Counted from the first letter of the stretch, positions 46,800-58,078 are shown. The stretch: 64,000 nucleotides of DNA from Salvia splendens (GCF_004379255.2 NC_056049.1:22986063-23050062); one strand, 5' to 3'. The notes: generated by a model from the letters alone, not told the origin. Made by a program: numbers and translations.

Positions 46800-48398
46800 C
46801 TACTCGGTGTCTTCTTCTTCTTCTTCTTCTTCTTCTTCTTCTTCTTCTTCTTCTTCTTCTTCTTCTTCTTCTTCTTCTTCTCCTCCTCCTCCTCCTCCTC
46901 CTCCTCCTCCTCCTCCTCCTCCTCCTCTCTCGCTGCTGCCGGCCTCGGTATCCCCAGGCGCATTATCAACCAACCCCAGTCGACTTTCAAGCCGATTGAT
47001 GAGCCTCTTGTAGACGTTCCTGACGTACGGGTCAGTTTCACCTGCGTATGACCTGCATACGTCTTGCAGTTGTTGCATCAACGTTACGTCTATGCTATTG
47101 GCCAATACCTCGTGGGGTTGCACCGTGGGCTGTGGGATTGGGGCAGACTGGGGGATGCGCGATCCGGACGCGGCCGCCGTTTGGCGTGAGGCACTTCTAC
47201 CCCCTCTGGCTTTGCGGATAGCGGCCTGTTGTCCCATGGGCCGTCGTCGCCTAATGTGAGTCGCGGCTGGCTCTTCGACTTGCTCGTCGGACTGCTCGAA
47301 CTCGTGCGAGCCGCTCCCACTGCTGTATTCCCGGGCAAGGTTGTGCCTTGTGCGCTTCGGGCCAGGAGCTGTTTCCACCTCGTTCGCCACGATCGACCTG
47401 AATTTCGGACAATCCGCGAGGACAAGATACTCCTCCCACAAGGTGAACTTCGGCTGGCCCGTCTTGTGGTATTGGCCATCCGACAGGGTCTTAACATCTG
47501 CTACGCTTCGGCCACTCTCGGCGTGGCGAAGGTTGTTCTCGTATATGGACGCGAACAGCTTGGTAGCCCGCAGTATCCTACCGAACTTTTTTTGGATCTG
47601 TTCTGGGTCGCGCTTCTCGGCGCCGTCGGGCTTCAATTCCTCGTATGCCAACATGACGCGCCTCCAAAAACTCCCCGACTCCTGATCGGTACCCACCACG
47701 GGGTCCGAAGTGATAGAATCCCACGCCTTCGCCACGGCAATGCTCTCGTCTTTGCTGTATGGCTTGCCGCGGCTGGACCGCTCGGGCTGATCACCGCTAC
47801 CGTCGGCGCCACTGCCCTCGCTACTCGCAATGCCGGGGCAGCTGCCCGAGTGTCCACCGACGTTGCCGGTGCCACGACTGCCGCCTCCGCCCCTAGGGCC
47901 TCTGCCCCTACCGCCACCAGAGCCCCGACTGCCGCTACCTCCTCGGGTCGGAACGGGTGTTTCCACCCGCGCTGCCGGCGTATCTGGGATGCCGGAACTG
48001 AGCAGACCCAGCATAGTATCAAATGCGTCTTGATCTGCTTCGGTGATCGGAGATTGGCTGGCTTGGAAAGGGGAACCCGGCCGCGGCAGGTGAAGCACGT
48101 CTAGGTTGGGTCGGTAATATCCAAAAGCGGAACGACTCAGATTCCGATCTAAAGCGGGCGGCGTTGGTGAGGATCTCCACGACTGAGATGGAGGAATGGG
48201 TGGACTCGATGCCCACGGTGGTGGAGATTGATTCCAACTCCAAGGCTGTGACGGAGCCGCATATCCGCCAAATCCCGACGGCTGAGAAGCATATCCGCCA
48301 ATACCCGATGGCGGTGAATGATGGGCAGACGGCTGAGATGGATTGCTGTCATATCCCGATTCCTCAGTGTCGGGTGATTCGTCGTCTCCTCGGTGCCT
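46800..48398 (-). pseudogene. Harbinger Myb/SANT-like accessory protein (H2), open frame but start codon AGG
   Basis: The frame is open for about 532 codons, but the expected ATG (compare H1: ATG CAC GGT GGA) reads AGG CAC CGA GGA at 48398. The next in-frame ATG is in DTMLGLLSSG (about 48015). Domains in order: QPSGFGGYA low-complexity start, Gly/Arg-rich linker (GGSGSRGSGGGRGRGP), and SANT/trihelix-like core (KDESIAVAKAWDSITSDPVV, FWRRVMLAYEELKP, FGRILRATKLFASIYENN). These are followed by QYHKTGQPKFTLWEEY, the RRRPMGQQAA NAM-associated signature and LMQQLQDVCRSYAGETDPYV. A Gly run and a long Glu run from a (TTC)n/(TCC)n tract end the protein. From the internal Met a DNA-binding protein of about 405 residues could be made. 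Confidence 0.85.
46811..46925. repeat. compound microsatellite (CTT)n then (TCC)n in the H2 ORF
   Basis: Uninterrupted TTC/CTT triplets to about 46880, then CTC triplets to about 46925. On the minus strand they encode Gly then Glu runs at the C-terminus of the H2 SANT protein. Poly-Ser, poly-Leu and poly-Lys frames here are artefacts. Confidence 0.95.
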
Positions 48399-48740
48399 TT
48401 TGTAGAGAGTGTTTTTGTAGAAAGTGGGTGTATGGATTTTGTGAAAATGGGAGTGGGGGAAGAGGGGGAGTGGTATTTATAGATGAAAAAACGAAAAAAA
48501 AAAAATTCAAAAAATGCGGCTATAGCCGCGGCGGATATCCGCCACTATAATAGCCGCGCCTATACACCCACCGCCGCGTCCTCGCCCCACTCGCGGCGAA
48601 GCCTCGTCCGCCGCCCTCCCCCCATCAGCCGCGTCCACCCTCGCGGCGGACACCCCCTCCACTATAATAGCCGCGCCTACCGCCCCGCTTCCGCCCCGCT
48701 CGCGGCTATAGCCGCGTCCACCTTATAGTGGACGCTCTTA

Positions 48741-49034
48741 GCCTTTAGGTTTCTCATACTTAAATTGCCCGTTCTAAAATTATTAAAATTATTTCTCTTT
48801 TGTTGTATAAATTTATTTTTAGTTTTCATTTAATTTAAAGAATTTTGCGAATTAAAAAATGGTAATAGATTTATTTATTTTTCACGAAATAATATTTTTT
48901 TAACAGACAAAGTTGCAAAACACCCATTATGGAGTAGTAAAAGTTTGTACTATTAAATTAAATGTGTCTTTCAAAAATTAATCTCAGAAGTAGTTATTCA
49001 AAGTCAGATAAAATCGGCAGAGTCAAAATATCTC
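48741..49034. other. AT-rich spacer between Harbinger elements H2 and H6
   Basis: No gene or repeat ends seen. Confidence 0.5.
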
Positions 49035-49037
49035 TTA

Positions 49038-51018
49038 GAGCATCCACAATGGCGGCAAGTGGGCCGGCTAGCCGATTCCCGGCGCTGGCCGGTCCGCTCG
49101 CCGAACCATTGCAGCAGGCGAGCGCGCGCCGATTCCCGAGCGCTGGCCGATGCGCTCGCCGAGCTGGCCGCCATTGCAGGCTCCCGATCGGCCAGCTGTT
49201 TTTTTATTTTATTTTATATTTAATTTTAGAAACACTATATATACGCGATTTGCACGTCATTTTCATTCGCACAACTTGTTTTAATGAGAGTTTTCTCTCT
49301 ATCTTAATTTTTGTACAAGAGCAACAACGCGAAATGGAGCACAACAACGAGTCGACTCCAGTGACGAGCTGGTCTCAAACTCCCACGGTACCCGTGGGAG
49401 GAGGATGGGGTCCGATGGCCGGGTACTACAACATGTACCCTTGGCAGCAGATGATGCCCGAGATGGCATCCGGGGGTGGTATGCCAGGTTGGCAGGGGAT
49501 GCAGGGCGAGCCGGCGATGCCGGGCGGGCAGGGGGTACCAGGGATGCAACCCGGGATGCAGATGATGCCGGGGTGGCAGCCGGGGATGTAGCCGGGGATG
49601 CAGGGGACGCCGGGGAGGGGGACAACGTTATCGCCCCAGTTTTGATTTTGTGACTGCTTCTTCACACACATCGACCCCATCGGAGACGCAGTTCACTGGG
49701 TGTGTTACTTTCTCCTTAGATGAGTTGGGGATAGATCTCGGGGATGCGGACACTCCCGTTCAAACGGGGGGAGTAGGGCGGGGTCGGGGCGCGCCAAAGA
49801 AGAAGAAGATGAAGGACAAGAGGGTGGTCGGCGAGTCGTCGCAGCCGGGTGATGACGGCCGCCCGACACGGAGGAAGTGAACGGACGCGGAGAACGTCGC
49901 GCTGTCCAAGGCGTGGGTGAGTGTTTGCGATGATCCCCTCGCCTCTAACAATCAGAGGATCGTCAACTTGTGGGCTAAAATAACAGCAGCCTACAAGGCA
50001 TTTTGCCCGGAGGGGAGGCCACGCAGCGGGGAGGAGTGCCGGAAGGGGTGGGACCAAATCAGGGCTGGGGTCTCCCGATTTTCGGGCTTGTACACCAACG
50101 CCCTCCGTATGCAGACCAGTGGCCAAACTGACGACGACTGCAGGAGAATAGCGGAGAAAGTCTTCCCCGTGCCAGGGCTTTATAAGGAGTTCACTTAATG
50201 GAACTACTATGAGGTGCTGATGGACTCCGAGAAGTTTCGGGCAGGTGTCAATGCTGGCTGGCCGAAGAAGCAGAGACTGAACTATACCGGTGATTACAAC
50301 GGCGACAGCAACGGCGGATCCCACGACCTCCCCGAGGATGTTCAGGAGTTCCCGTCTCTTCCCGCGTTTACTCGCCGCACTCGCCTGGTTGATCAAAGGC
50401 GGGCGCCAACGAGCTCGCCAGGGGTCCCAGGAGGTCCAATCGGCATCCCCCTGTTGGCAGGTCGACAGCCGAGCTCGCCTTCTTGGCGCGTCAACAAACG
50501 CGAGCTCAGATGTACAAGATCTTAGCTGACTGGAAGACGACAACTGACCCCAAGGAGAAGAGTTTTCTTCACTCAATGCTCGTGAGTATGCGGGCCGATT
50601 TGAATGCCGCCGCGGCACAGTTGGGGGGCTCAGACGCGGGCTCAGATGCCGTAGATTTGGGGGTCTGGGATAGTGGCGACAACGGCGGCGGCGACGACGA
50701 GGAGTGAGGATGAGTTTTTTTTTAAATTAATGTAATTTTTTTAATTAATGTACTTTTTTTAATTAATGTACTTTTTTAAAATTTAATATTATTATTGAAT
50801 TTTCCCGTAATTGTGTCGTAAATTTAATTCCGTATTTTGTGTGATTGTTAATTATTTGTTTTTTATAATTTTGTTTATTGTGGCTAGGTTATGGCTGGCC
50901 TATTGCTTGTCCAGTTACTTGTCCTGATGATGTGACAGAGAGAGTTTTTAGTGCTGATGATGTGGCAGGAGCAGTTTGTGGCTAGGTTATGGCTGAGCTA
51001 TTCTTATTGGAGATGCTC
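49038..51018 (+). mobile_element. PIF/Harbinger element H6 (1981 bp), SANT-ORF only
   Basis: Left end GAGCATCCACAATGGCGGC and right end, reverse-complemented, GAGCATCTCCAATAAGAATA are inverted. Flanks are TTA on the left (49035-49037) and TCA on the right (51019-51021), a one-base mismatch in the expected duplication. It is a close relative of H5, sharing leader, ORF and 3' region. It ends only about 120 bp upstream of the terpene synthase A start codon. Confidence 0.82.
49334..50707 (+). pseudogene. Harbinger Myb/SANT-like accessory protein (H6), stops and frameshifts
   Basis: ATG at 49334 (MEHNNESTPVTSWSQTPTVP) leads through a Met/Gly/Gln-rich linker to a stop at about 49590. Later frames give KKKKMKDKRVVGESSQ, then TDAENVALSKAWVSVCDDPL and KAFCPEGRPRSGEECRKGWD. 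The core is interrupted by TGA just before TDAEN (Trp in H5) and by TAA before WNYYEVL (Tyr in H5). The C-terminal part (MYKILADWKTTTDPKEKSF) is in another frame, ending 50707. Its lesions exceed those of H5. Confidence 0.85.
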
Positions 51019-51056
51019 TCAGGTGGGTGAATGAAGCCTATTTTTTATCCTCTCCC

Positions 51057-51064
51057 TATATATA
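51057..51064 (+). promoter_or_regulatory. TATA box of terpene synthase A
   Basis: CCCTATATATACATGG lies about 75 bp before the ATG at 51139, the same spacing as in the terpene synthase C copy (TATATATAGG, 61061-61070). Harbinger H6 ends only about 40 bp further upstream, so the distal promoter has been displaced. Confidence 0.6.
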
Positions 51065-51138
51065 CATGGGCAATTGTTTCGTGTTTAAGTACGACCTCTT
51101 ATCTTCTTGTTTCTGATTTTCAGACGTATATACGTAAA

Positions 51139-54100
51139 ATGGCGGCTGATCGTTTGAGTCCAAGTTCCGGGGTGAGATCCCCTGCTGTGTTTAAAAACAC
51201 AGCACCAAATGCTGTGCTATGAAACACACAAATTTAGGAATAAAACGGCCGCTTCTCTCCACTTTCTCAATCTTTTAATATTTTATTTTATTTTATTTTA
51301 TTTTTATATTTTTAAATTATGAAGACAATGCATTGAAAGTATTAGCACGAGTAAGTAGTGAATAAATTTAGCTAAAAAAATGTAAGTGTAGTATCTTAAT
51401 TTTTTATTTCGTTCAATTACTGAAAGATTTATAAAATCTGAAAATATTAATTGTAGGTATCCTTTTTAAAATAAAATATTTAAAAATAATAGTAACTATA
51501 ATGAATACCGTTTAAAATTGAATTCCTCAATTAAATATTAATCAAATTATCAAATACTATAAAATAATTAACAACGAAAGGAAATATGAAGGGTAGAAAA
51601 TGACATGATACGCAACTTATATGAGCACCACCCCCGTTCAACACATTTTTAGTGTTGTTCGTTTTGCTTTATAGTTTGATTTAATACATTTTTAAAAATT
51701 TTATTGGTATTTTTAATCTTATAAAATTTATAAAAGTCAAAGTTCGAATTTTTCGTTTTCTCAAATAAAAAATAAAACTACAAATCGAACTTTTATGAAT
51801 TTTATAAAATAAATTGAATAACGCTAAAAATGCGTCGAACAAGGATGGTGGCCTATACCATTTAAATTTTAAATGTATTATAATCAAACTATAAAACAAA
51901 AAAATACTAAAAATGTAAAATGGGTTAAACGAGGATGGTATTCACATAAGTTGTTCACATAAAGGGCATAGCATATCATTTTCTATCCTTCATATTTCCT
52001 TTCGTTAATAAATATTTTATAGTATTTGATAATTTGATTAACATTTAATTTGGGCATTCAATTTTAAACACTATTAATTATAGTTATTATTTTTAAATAT
52101 TTTATTTCAAAAAGGATACCTACCATTAATATTTTCCGATTTAACAAATTAATATAGTAGTACTGACATTTTTTAGCAGTATTATACTCCGTATTCACGG
52201 ATGGTAATATACTTTCAACTCATGCATTGTCTTCATAATTTAAAAATATAAAAATAAGAATAAAATATTGAAAGATTGAGAAAGTGGAGAGAAGGTGCCG
52301 TTTTATTCCTAAATTTGTGCGTTTCATAGCACAGCATTTGGTGCTGTGTTTTTAAACACAGCAGGGGATCTCCTAGCTTGTGGGGTGATAAGTTCATCAA
52401 TCACATTTCTGATTCCAGGGTATATATATTTATATAGGTCTACACTTTTATTTTCACTTTTTTTTCATATAGGAAAATTCATTTATAATTAATTAATTAA
52501 TTAATTTGGCATTGTAGGTCTTTGAAAAGTACTCCAAGAAAGTTGAAGTAATGAAAAATGATGTGAGAAATTTGGCAACAGCTCCCGAAACCAAAATAAT
52601 AGACACCATGAATCTGATCAACACAATCGAGCGCCTAGGCGTTTCGTATCACTTTGAAAATGAGATCGAAGACAAACTGCAACAATTTTTCAATCTCAAT
52701 ACGAATTATCACGATGATGAAGCCTATGATTTGTACACCGTTGCTCTCCATTTTCGATTGTTCAGGCAGCACGGCCACCCTATATCTACCGGTATATATA
52801 TGTACTATTTATTATGTATTGTAATTAATAATAAATCTATGCCTAATTAACATTTTGAAGCAGAAATATTTGGTAAATGGAGGGATGTGAATGGGGAATT
52901 CAAAGAGAGCATTAAGACGTGGAGAAACCGTACTAGACGACGCCCTTGCTTTTACTACGGCTACTCTAAAATCAGTGGTGCCAAACCTCGGATCACCCCT
53001 CAAGAAGCAAGTTGAACGTGCCCTAGTGCAGCCCTTGCACTTGGGGATTCCCAGAATTGAAGCGCGCATTTTTATCGACACGTACGAAGAAGAAGAAGAG
53101 GAGAGAAACGAAACCCTAATCAAGTTTGCCAAATTAGACTATAACCTACTGCAGATGCTGCACAAAGAGGAGCTACATCAAGTCTCAAGGTAACATAATT
53201 TTCAACCAATAGATGTGAAGTGTTAATACTACTAATTAGAAATAATCTTGATTTTTATATATAGGTGGTGGAAAGAATTAGGGCTTATCTCCAAACTTCC
53301 TTATGCAAGAGATTTTTGGGCTTTGGCAGTGCACCATGAGCCACAATATTCTCGTGCCCGTGCAACTCTAGCCAAGAGCGTTGCGATCGCATCTGTGTTG
53401 GACGACACGTACGATGCTTATGGCACGATTGAGGAACTTGAGGTTTTCACCAAGGCAATACATAGGTAAAATTTAACTAAGAACATGCTCGATTAGCCAC
53501 TAAGGGAGTTTTGCTAGCTTGGATAGCTTTTATACTTAGGTTTGCTGCTTCGTGAACATCAGCTCACCATTCGTGGTTTGAGCATTTACCTCTTATAAAA
53601 AAACCAAGTTTTGTTATCGATTTTCTTATATTAATTTCTTTACGAATTTCATTCCATTAATTTCTCCTGGTTTCATTTCATCATACCACGCATGTACAAC
53701 TTAAACATGGAACTCTAATAAATTGCTTGCTTATAAGGTGGGATTATGGAGAGATCTCTGGGCTCCCCGAGTACATGAGACCTCTCTATAAAGCTATCTT
53801 GGAACTCTACAATCCATACGAGGATGAATTGGCTAAGGAAGGACGATCCTACGCATCATACTACGCCATAGAAGGAGTATGATTCGTGTTATAAGGAAAT
53901 TTTTTATACTATACATTACTATTATGAAAGTGTGTATTCTTACCAAATTTGAGATATGATCCATAGCTAAAGGAATTGGCAAAAGGCTACTTTGAAGAAG
54001 CGAAGTGGTTCTTAGAGGGTAACTTGCCACCATTTGAAGAATACCTAAAGCTTGGTCAAATTACGAGCACCTACGATTATTTGGTCCCCTCTTCTTTTCT

Positions 54101-54590
54101 GGGAATGGGATCTGTTCGAAAGGAAGACTTCGAGTGGCTGACCGAGAAGCCTAAAATACTTGTTTCCACCCTCGTAATAGGTCGCTTACTTGATGACATT
54201 GGTTCTTATGAGGTAACGAATATACACATATATATACTTTTAATAACTTTTTCAATCATGGAATAGTTTTTAACTATTCGTGGTGTTTAGTTTGAGACGA
54301 AGAGAGGTCAACTTGCTATTGGTATTGAAAGCTACATGAAAGACAATGGTGTGACAAAAGAAGAGGTGACGGCCAAATTTATGGAATTATGTACGAATGC
54401 ATGGATAGATAACAACGAGGAGATGCTAAGGCCGTCTTGTTATAAATCTAGGGATCTTCTTATGCATATCCTAAACTTGAACCGTGTAACATATGTTGCT
54501 TACAAAGGTAAAGAAGATGGATACACTCAACCCGAAAAGGTTTTGAAGCCTCATATTGTTGGCATGCTGGTTGATGCATTTGATATTTAG
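51139..54590 (+). pseudogene. terpene synthase A (TPS-a, sesquiterpene type), disrupted
   Basis: Seven exons of TPS-a architecture: 51139-52419 (split by a foldback element), 52518-52791, 52864-53189, 53265-53465, 53738-53876, 53967-54212 and 54291-54590. Visible: [44 protein letters not shown], the Mg-binding DDTYD, the second metal box DDIGSYEFE and the tail [12 protein letters not shown]. Lesions are the 1.2 kb insertion in exon 1, a 50-nt deletion in exon 3 (frameshift after FKESIK) and an in-frame 18-nt deletion in exon 4 that removes RVVECF. Intact relatives cyclise farnesyl diphosphate in the cytosol to germacrene-, caryophyllene- or cadinene-type sesquiterpenes. Product not predictable. 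Confidence 0.9.
51174..52372. mobile_element. foldback element, about 1.2 kb near-complete palindrome, inside TPS-A exon 1
   Basis: The ends are inverted: GAGATCCCCTGCTGTG on the left and its complement on the right. The complementarity continues almost to the centre near 51.76 kb, including ACAGCACCAAATGCTGTGCT, CTCTCCACTTTCTCAATC and CAAATTATCAAATACTATAA on the left arm with their complements on the right. Arms are about 580-590 bp with indels. Each tip also has a small hairpin (CTGTGTTTAAAAACACAG). No ORF and no convincing target duplication could be read. It splits the codons between LSPS and LWGDKF. Confidence 0.85.
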
Positions 54591-55121
54591 TCAAGTCGAA
54601 TCATATATAGTACTCAAAATAGTTGTACCATATGTATTTGGTATGGAATTCTATTTTGTTATTTTTTTCTATCTTTACTTTGTTGTAGAAAAACTTTGAT
54701 GTATTTTGCTGTTGTTAGGCTATCTCTACTTTATCGATCGTAGAGAGACTTTGATGTATGGTTCTACTTCCTTTCAATCTGTTGGCAATAAAAAAAATAA
54801 AATAGTAAAGGTTTCCCAAAAGCCACCAATAAAGTAGGGTGCCCTTCTCAAATTTCCTGCAATTGTAAATTTCACTATTCTTCTGACAATTTGACCTAAT
54901 TACATAATTGCAACTAATATTATTATTGTACTCCATGGGTATAAAAGTTAAAAGACATTCAGACGTCAGTATATTTCTTCGTCAAAATAAATATATATAG
55001 CCATTATTGTTAGTTGTAACTTTCTTTTATTGCCATAAAAAACATAAAACACAAATACACAATAGAATTTCATACCATATTATATGGTACAACTATTTTG
55101 ATTATATATGATTCGATATGA
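54591..55121. other. tail-to-tail spacer between terpene synthases A and B
   Basis: The 3' flanks of A (54600-54660) and B (55040-55115) are inverted copies of each other: CCATATGTATTTGGTATGGA matches the complement of the B-side sequence with small changes. This shows that A and B arose by inverted duplication. The centre has no gene. Confidence 0.6.
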
Positions 55122-57039
55122 CTACCCCTCAAATGCATCAACCAACAATACAATGATATGAGGCTTCAAACCCTTGGGTTGAGTGTATCCATCTTCATTG
55201 TTTTTGTATGTAACATCTGTTAGCCGATCAAAATTGAGGATACGCGTAAGAAGATCCCAAGATTTATAACAAGACGGTTTTAACATCTCCTCGTTGCTCT
55301 CTGTCCATGCGTTTGTTAATAACTTGATAAATTTGGTCATCGCCTCTTCTTTTGTCACACCATTTTCTTTCATGTAGCTTTCAACCCCAATTGCTAGTTG
55401 TCCTCTCTCCATCTCAAACTAAATACCACAAATAGTACTTCAAATTATTCTCTAACTGAAAAAGTAGTTGATTAATATCAAGATAAATATACATATGTAT
55501 ATAATGAAGTCTGTTGCAATAGATGCCGGTAGTATATGCGTACCTCAGAAGAACCAACATCATCAAGCAAGCGACCTATTGTGAGTGCGGCCACAAATAT
55601 TTTAGGCTTCTTACTCAGCCACTCGAAGTCTTCCTTTTGAGCAGATCCTCTTCCCATGAAGGAAGAGGGGACCAGATAACCAAAGGTGCTCGTAATGAGA
55701 CCAAGCTTTAGGTATTCCTCAAATGATGGCAAGTTACCCTCTAAGAACCACTTCGCCTCCTCAAAGTAGTACCTCACCAATTCCTTTAGCTATACATGGA
55801 TCAAATCAAATCAAACACTCTTTTAATAGTAATAGTAATAAGAATTTCCTTGTATATAACACAAATCATACTCCTTCTAGGCATAGTATGATGCATATGA
55901 TCGTCCTTCCTTAGCTAATTCTTCCTCGAATTGAATGTAGAGTTCCAAGATAGCTTTATAGAGAGGTCTCATGTACTCAGGGAGCCGGGGGATTTGTCTA
56001 GAATCCCACCTAATTATAAGCAAGCAAATAAGTTGCATGGTTAAGTTGTAAGTCAATTTTTGAGGACATACTTGGTATTGGTATGATATATAGAATTGAT
56101 TCAGGGTGAAATGCATCAAAACTAGTAAATGGATGAATATAGAAAAGGAATAACAAACCTTGGAGAAGCATGAAATGGAATGATGATAGGAAACATATGG
56201 ATGTAAAAGATGAATAACAAAACTTTGATGATTCATTTGTTTGATAGACACAAGGAATGAAAGCGATATTCGTTGAGAGAGCCAAATTTGATGGCGGAAT
56301 TAGGAGGTTTGGGGGAGGAATATTGATTATTCCTAAAGAGAACTCGAATGGTGATGGAATGGTCTTGGATTTTACCTCTGTATTGCCTCGGTGAAAAACT
56401 CAAGTTCCTCAATCGTACCATAAGCATCATATGTGTCGTCTATTACTGATGCGATAGCAATGCTCTTGGCAAGAACGACGCTGGCACGATAATATTGTGG
56501 CTCATAGTGCACTCCCAAAGCCCAAAAGAAACACTCCACCACTCTATCTCTTGCATAAGGAAGTTTCGACATAAGCCCTAATTCTTTCCACCACCTATGT
56601 ATATGTATAGCAGTTAGTATTAACACCACACATATATTCACCTTTTATGTTTTAAAATTATGCTACCTTGAGACTTGCTGGAGCTCCTCTTTGTGCAGCA
56701 TCTGCAAGAGGTTATAGTCTAGTTTGGCAAACTTGATTAGGGTGTCGTTTCTGTGCTCTTCTTCTTCGTACGTATCGATGTAACTTCATGCTTCAAGTCT
56801 AGGAATCCCCCAGTGCAAGGGCTGCACGAGGGCACGCTCAACTTGCTTCTTCAGTGGCGATCCGAGGTTTGGCACCATTGATTTTAGAGTGGCCGTAGTA
56901 AAAGAAAGTGCCTCGTCTAGTATGGTTTCTCCGCGTGTTCTAAGATATGAAGCTTCATACAAACTCAGCATACCCTTCGCCTCGCTCTTAAGGCTCTCTT
57001 TGAATTTCCCCTTCGCATCAGTTCATTTACCAAATATTT
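55122..57039 (-). pseudogene. terpene synthase B (TPS-a), 5'-truncated
   Basis: Minus-strand exons 3-7 are present: 57039-56667, 56594-56376, 56009-55872, 55789-55544 and 55418-55122. Exons 1 and 2 were not found upstream. Present: [55 protein letters not shown] and DDVGSSEFE. Lesions are TGA for Trp at the start of exon 3 (GK-stop), TGA for Arg before [10 protein letters not shown], and a one-base deletion at the end of exon 5 (138 instead of 139 nt). The exon 4 that lost 18 nt in copy A is full length here (219 nt). Clearly non-functional. Confidence 0.88.
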
Positions 57040-58078
57040 CTGCTTCAAAAAAATGTAAACTAGGCATAGATTTATAATTTATAGTACAATATATGCATAA
57101 TAAATGCATATATAGTGGAATGAGTGTTAGTGAATTGTGAGGTCCACATTTAGAATGATGTGTAGGGTTAGTAGTGGTTGAAAACTTACTTCCAATAGGT
57201 CTTGAAATGATTCAACACATGCTTCATTCGAATTCATTGAACATGATTTTTACTTTATTCACTTAAAAAAATATAGTTCACTCCAATAGGTTTATTACTT
57301 CATTAAAAAACGTTATTATTGGACAAGGTTTTTACTTCATTTCAATAGGACTTCAAATGCTTCTACATATACGTCATTCAAATATTCCATGTGCTTATTA
57401 CACCATTCAATTAGTCTATCGTTCCATTTTGTTGTCAGCGTCGTGGCGACGGTTAGACATTGCAGAGAGAAAGAACGGTACGCGACGGCGAAATGAAGTA
57501 ATAATCCTATTGGAATGAATTAAAAACTTACTGAATGAAGTAATATATATTTTTGAATAAAGTTAAATCCTCCTAATATGTTATGACTTATTTTCCTGGG
57601 ATGAAGTAAAATAGGCTCGTGATAAAGACGAAAATAATATATACATTTGCGCATTTCATCCATAAAAAATTAGATCTAAAAACCCTAATTTGGTTTAGTT
57701 CTGTTCTACAATAAGGAGTAGATTTGCACCTAATGGGACTCTATATTGTAATATATAAATATAAATTCTTTATAAATTAATAGTCAAATATAATAAGTTA
57801 TGATCCATGCAGCTGTGGTTGGCGATTGTAAACGTGGTTGTTAGTACAAAAATTCGTGAAAAAAAAAGATAACAAAAATTTAAGCGAATAACGAAAGATA
57901 ACGCAAAACTAAATTGAGATTTGTATTTTCTTAGTGAAAGTGAAGACAATTGTAATCTAGGACCATATTGGGTTTGACACTCCCCAAGACGGAGCTTATA
58001 ATTATGCTCGACTCATTACATTAAACTTAAGCTATCGATAAATAGTACTACTACATATATTATTCGAATTCGAAAAGA
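57040..58078. other. spacer replacing exons 1-2 of terpene synthase B
   Basis: No terpene synthase exon 1 or 2 sequence was found. Related motifs face each other at about 57187 (AAACTTACTTCCAATAGG) and about 57500 (CCTATTGGAATGAATTAAAA), suggesting an inserted short inverted-repeat element of a few hundred bases. 57860-58078 is the 3' flank of copy C. Confidence 0.45.

Larger units (their letters stand above)
46491..48737 (-). mobile_element. PIF/Harbinger element H2 (2247 bp), nearly intact SANT ORF, no transposase
   Basis: Left end GGGTGTCCAGTATAAGG and right end, reverse-complemented, GAGCGTCCACTATAAGG are inverted, flanked by TTA (46488-46490, 48738-48740). Sister of H1. About 300 bp of subterminal DNA at each end leaves room for only one gene. 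Confidence 0.9.

Noticed and set aside
46807..47013. Poly-Ser, poly-Leu and poly-Lys frames
   Set aside because: Out-of-frame translations of the (TTC)n/(TCC)n microsatellite in H2.
47229..48104. 291-codon plus-strand frame
   Set aside because: Antisense shadow of the H2 SANT ORF; no family features of its own.
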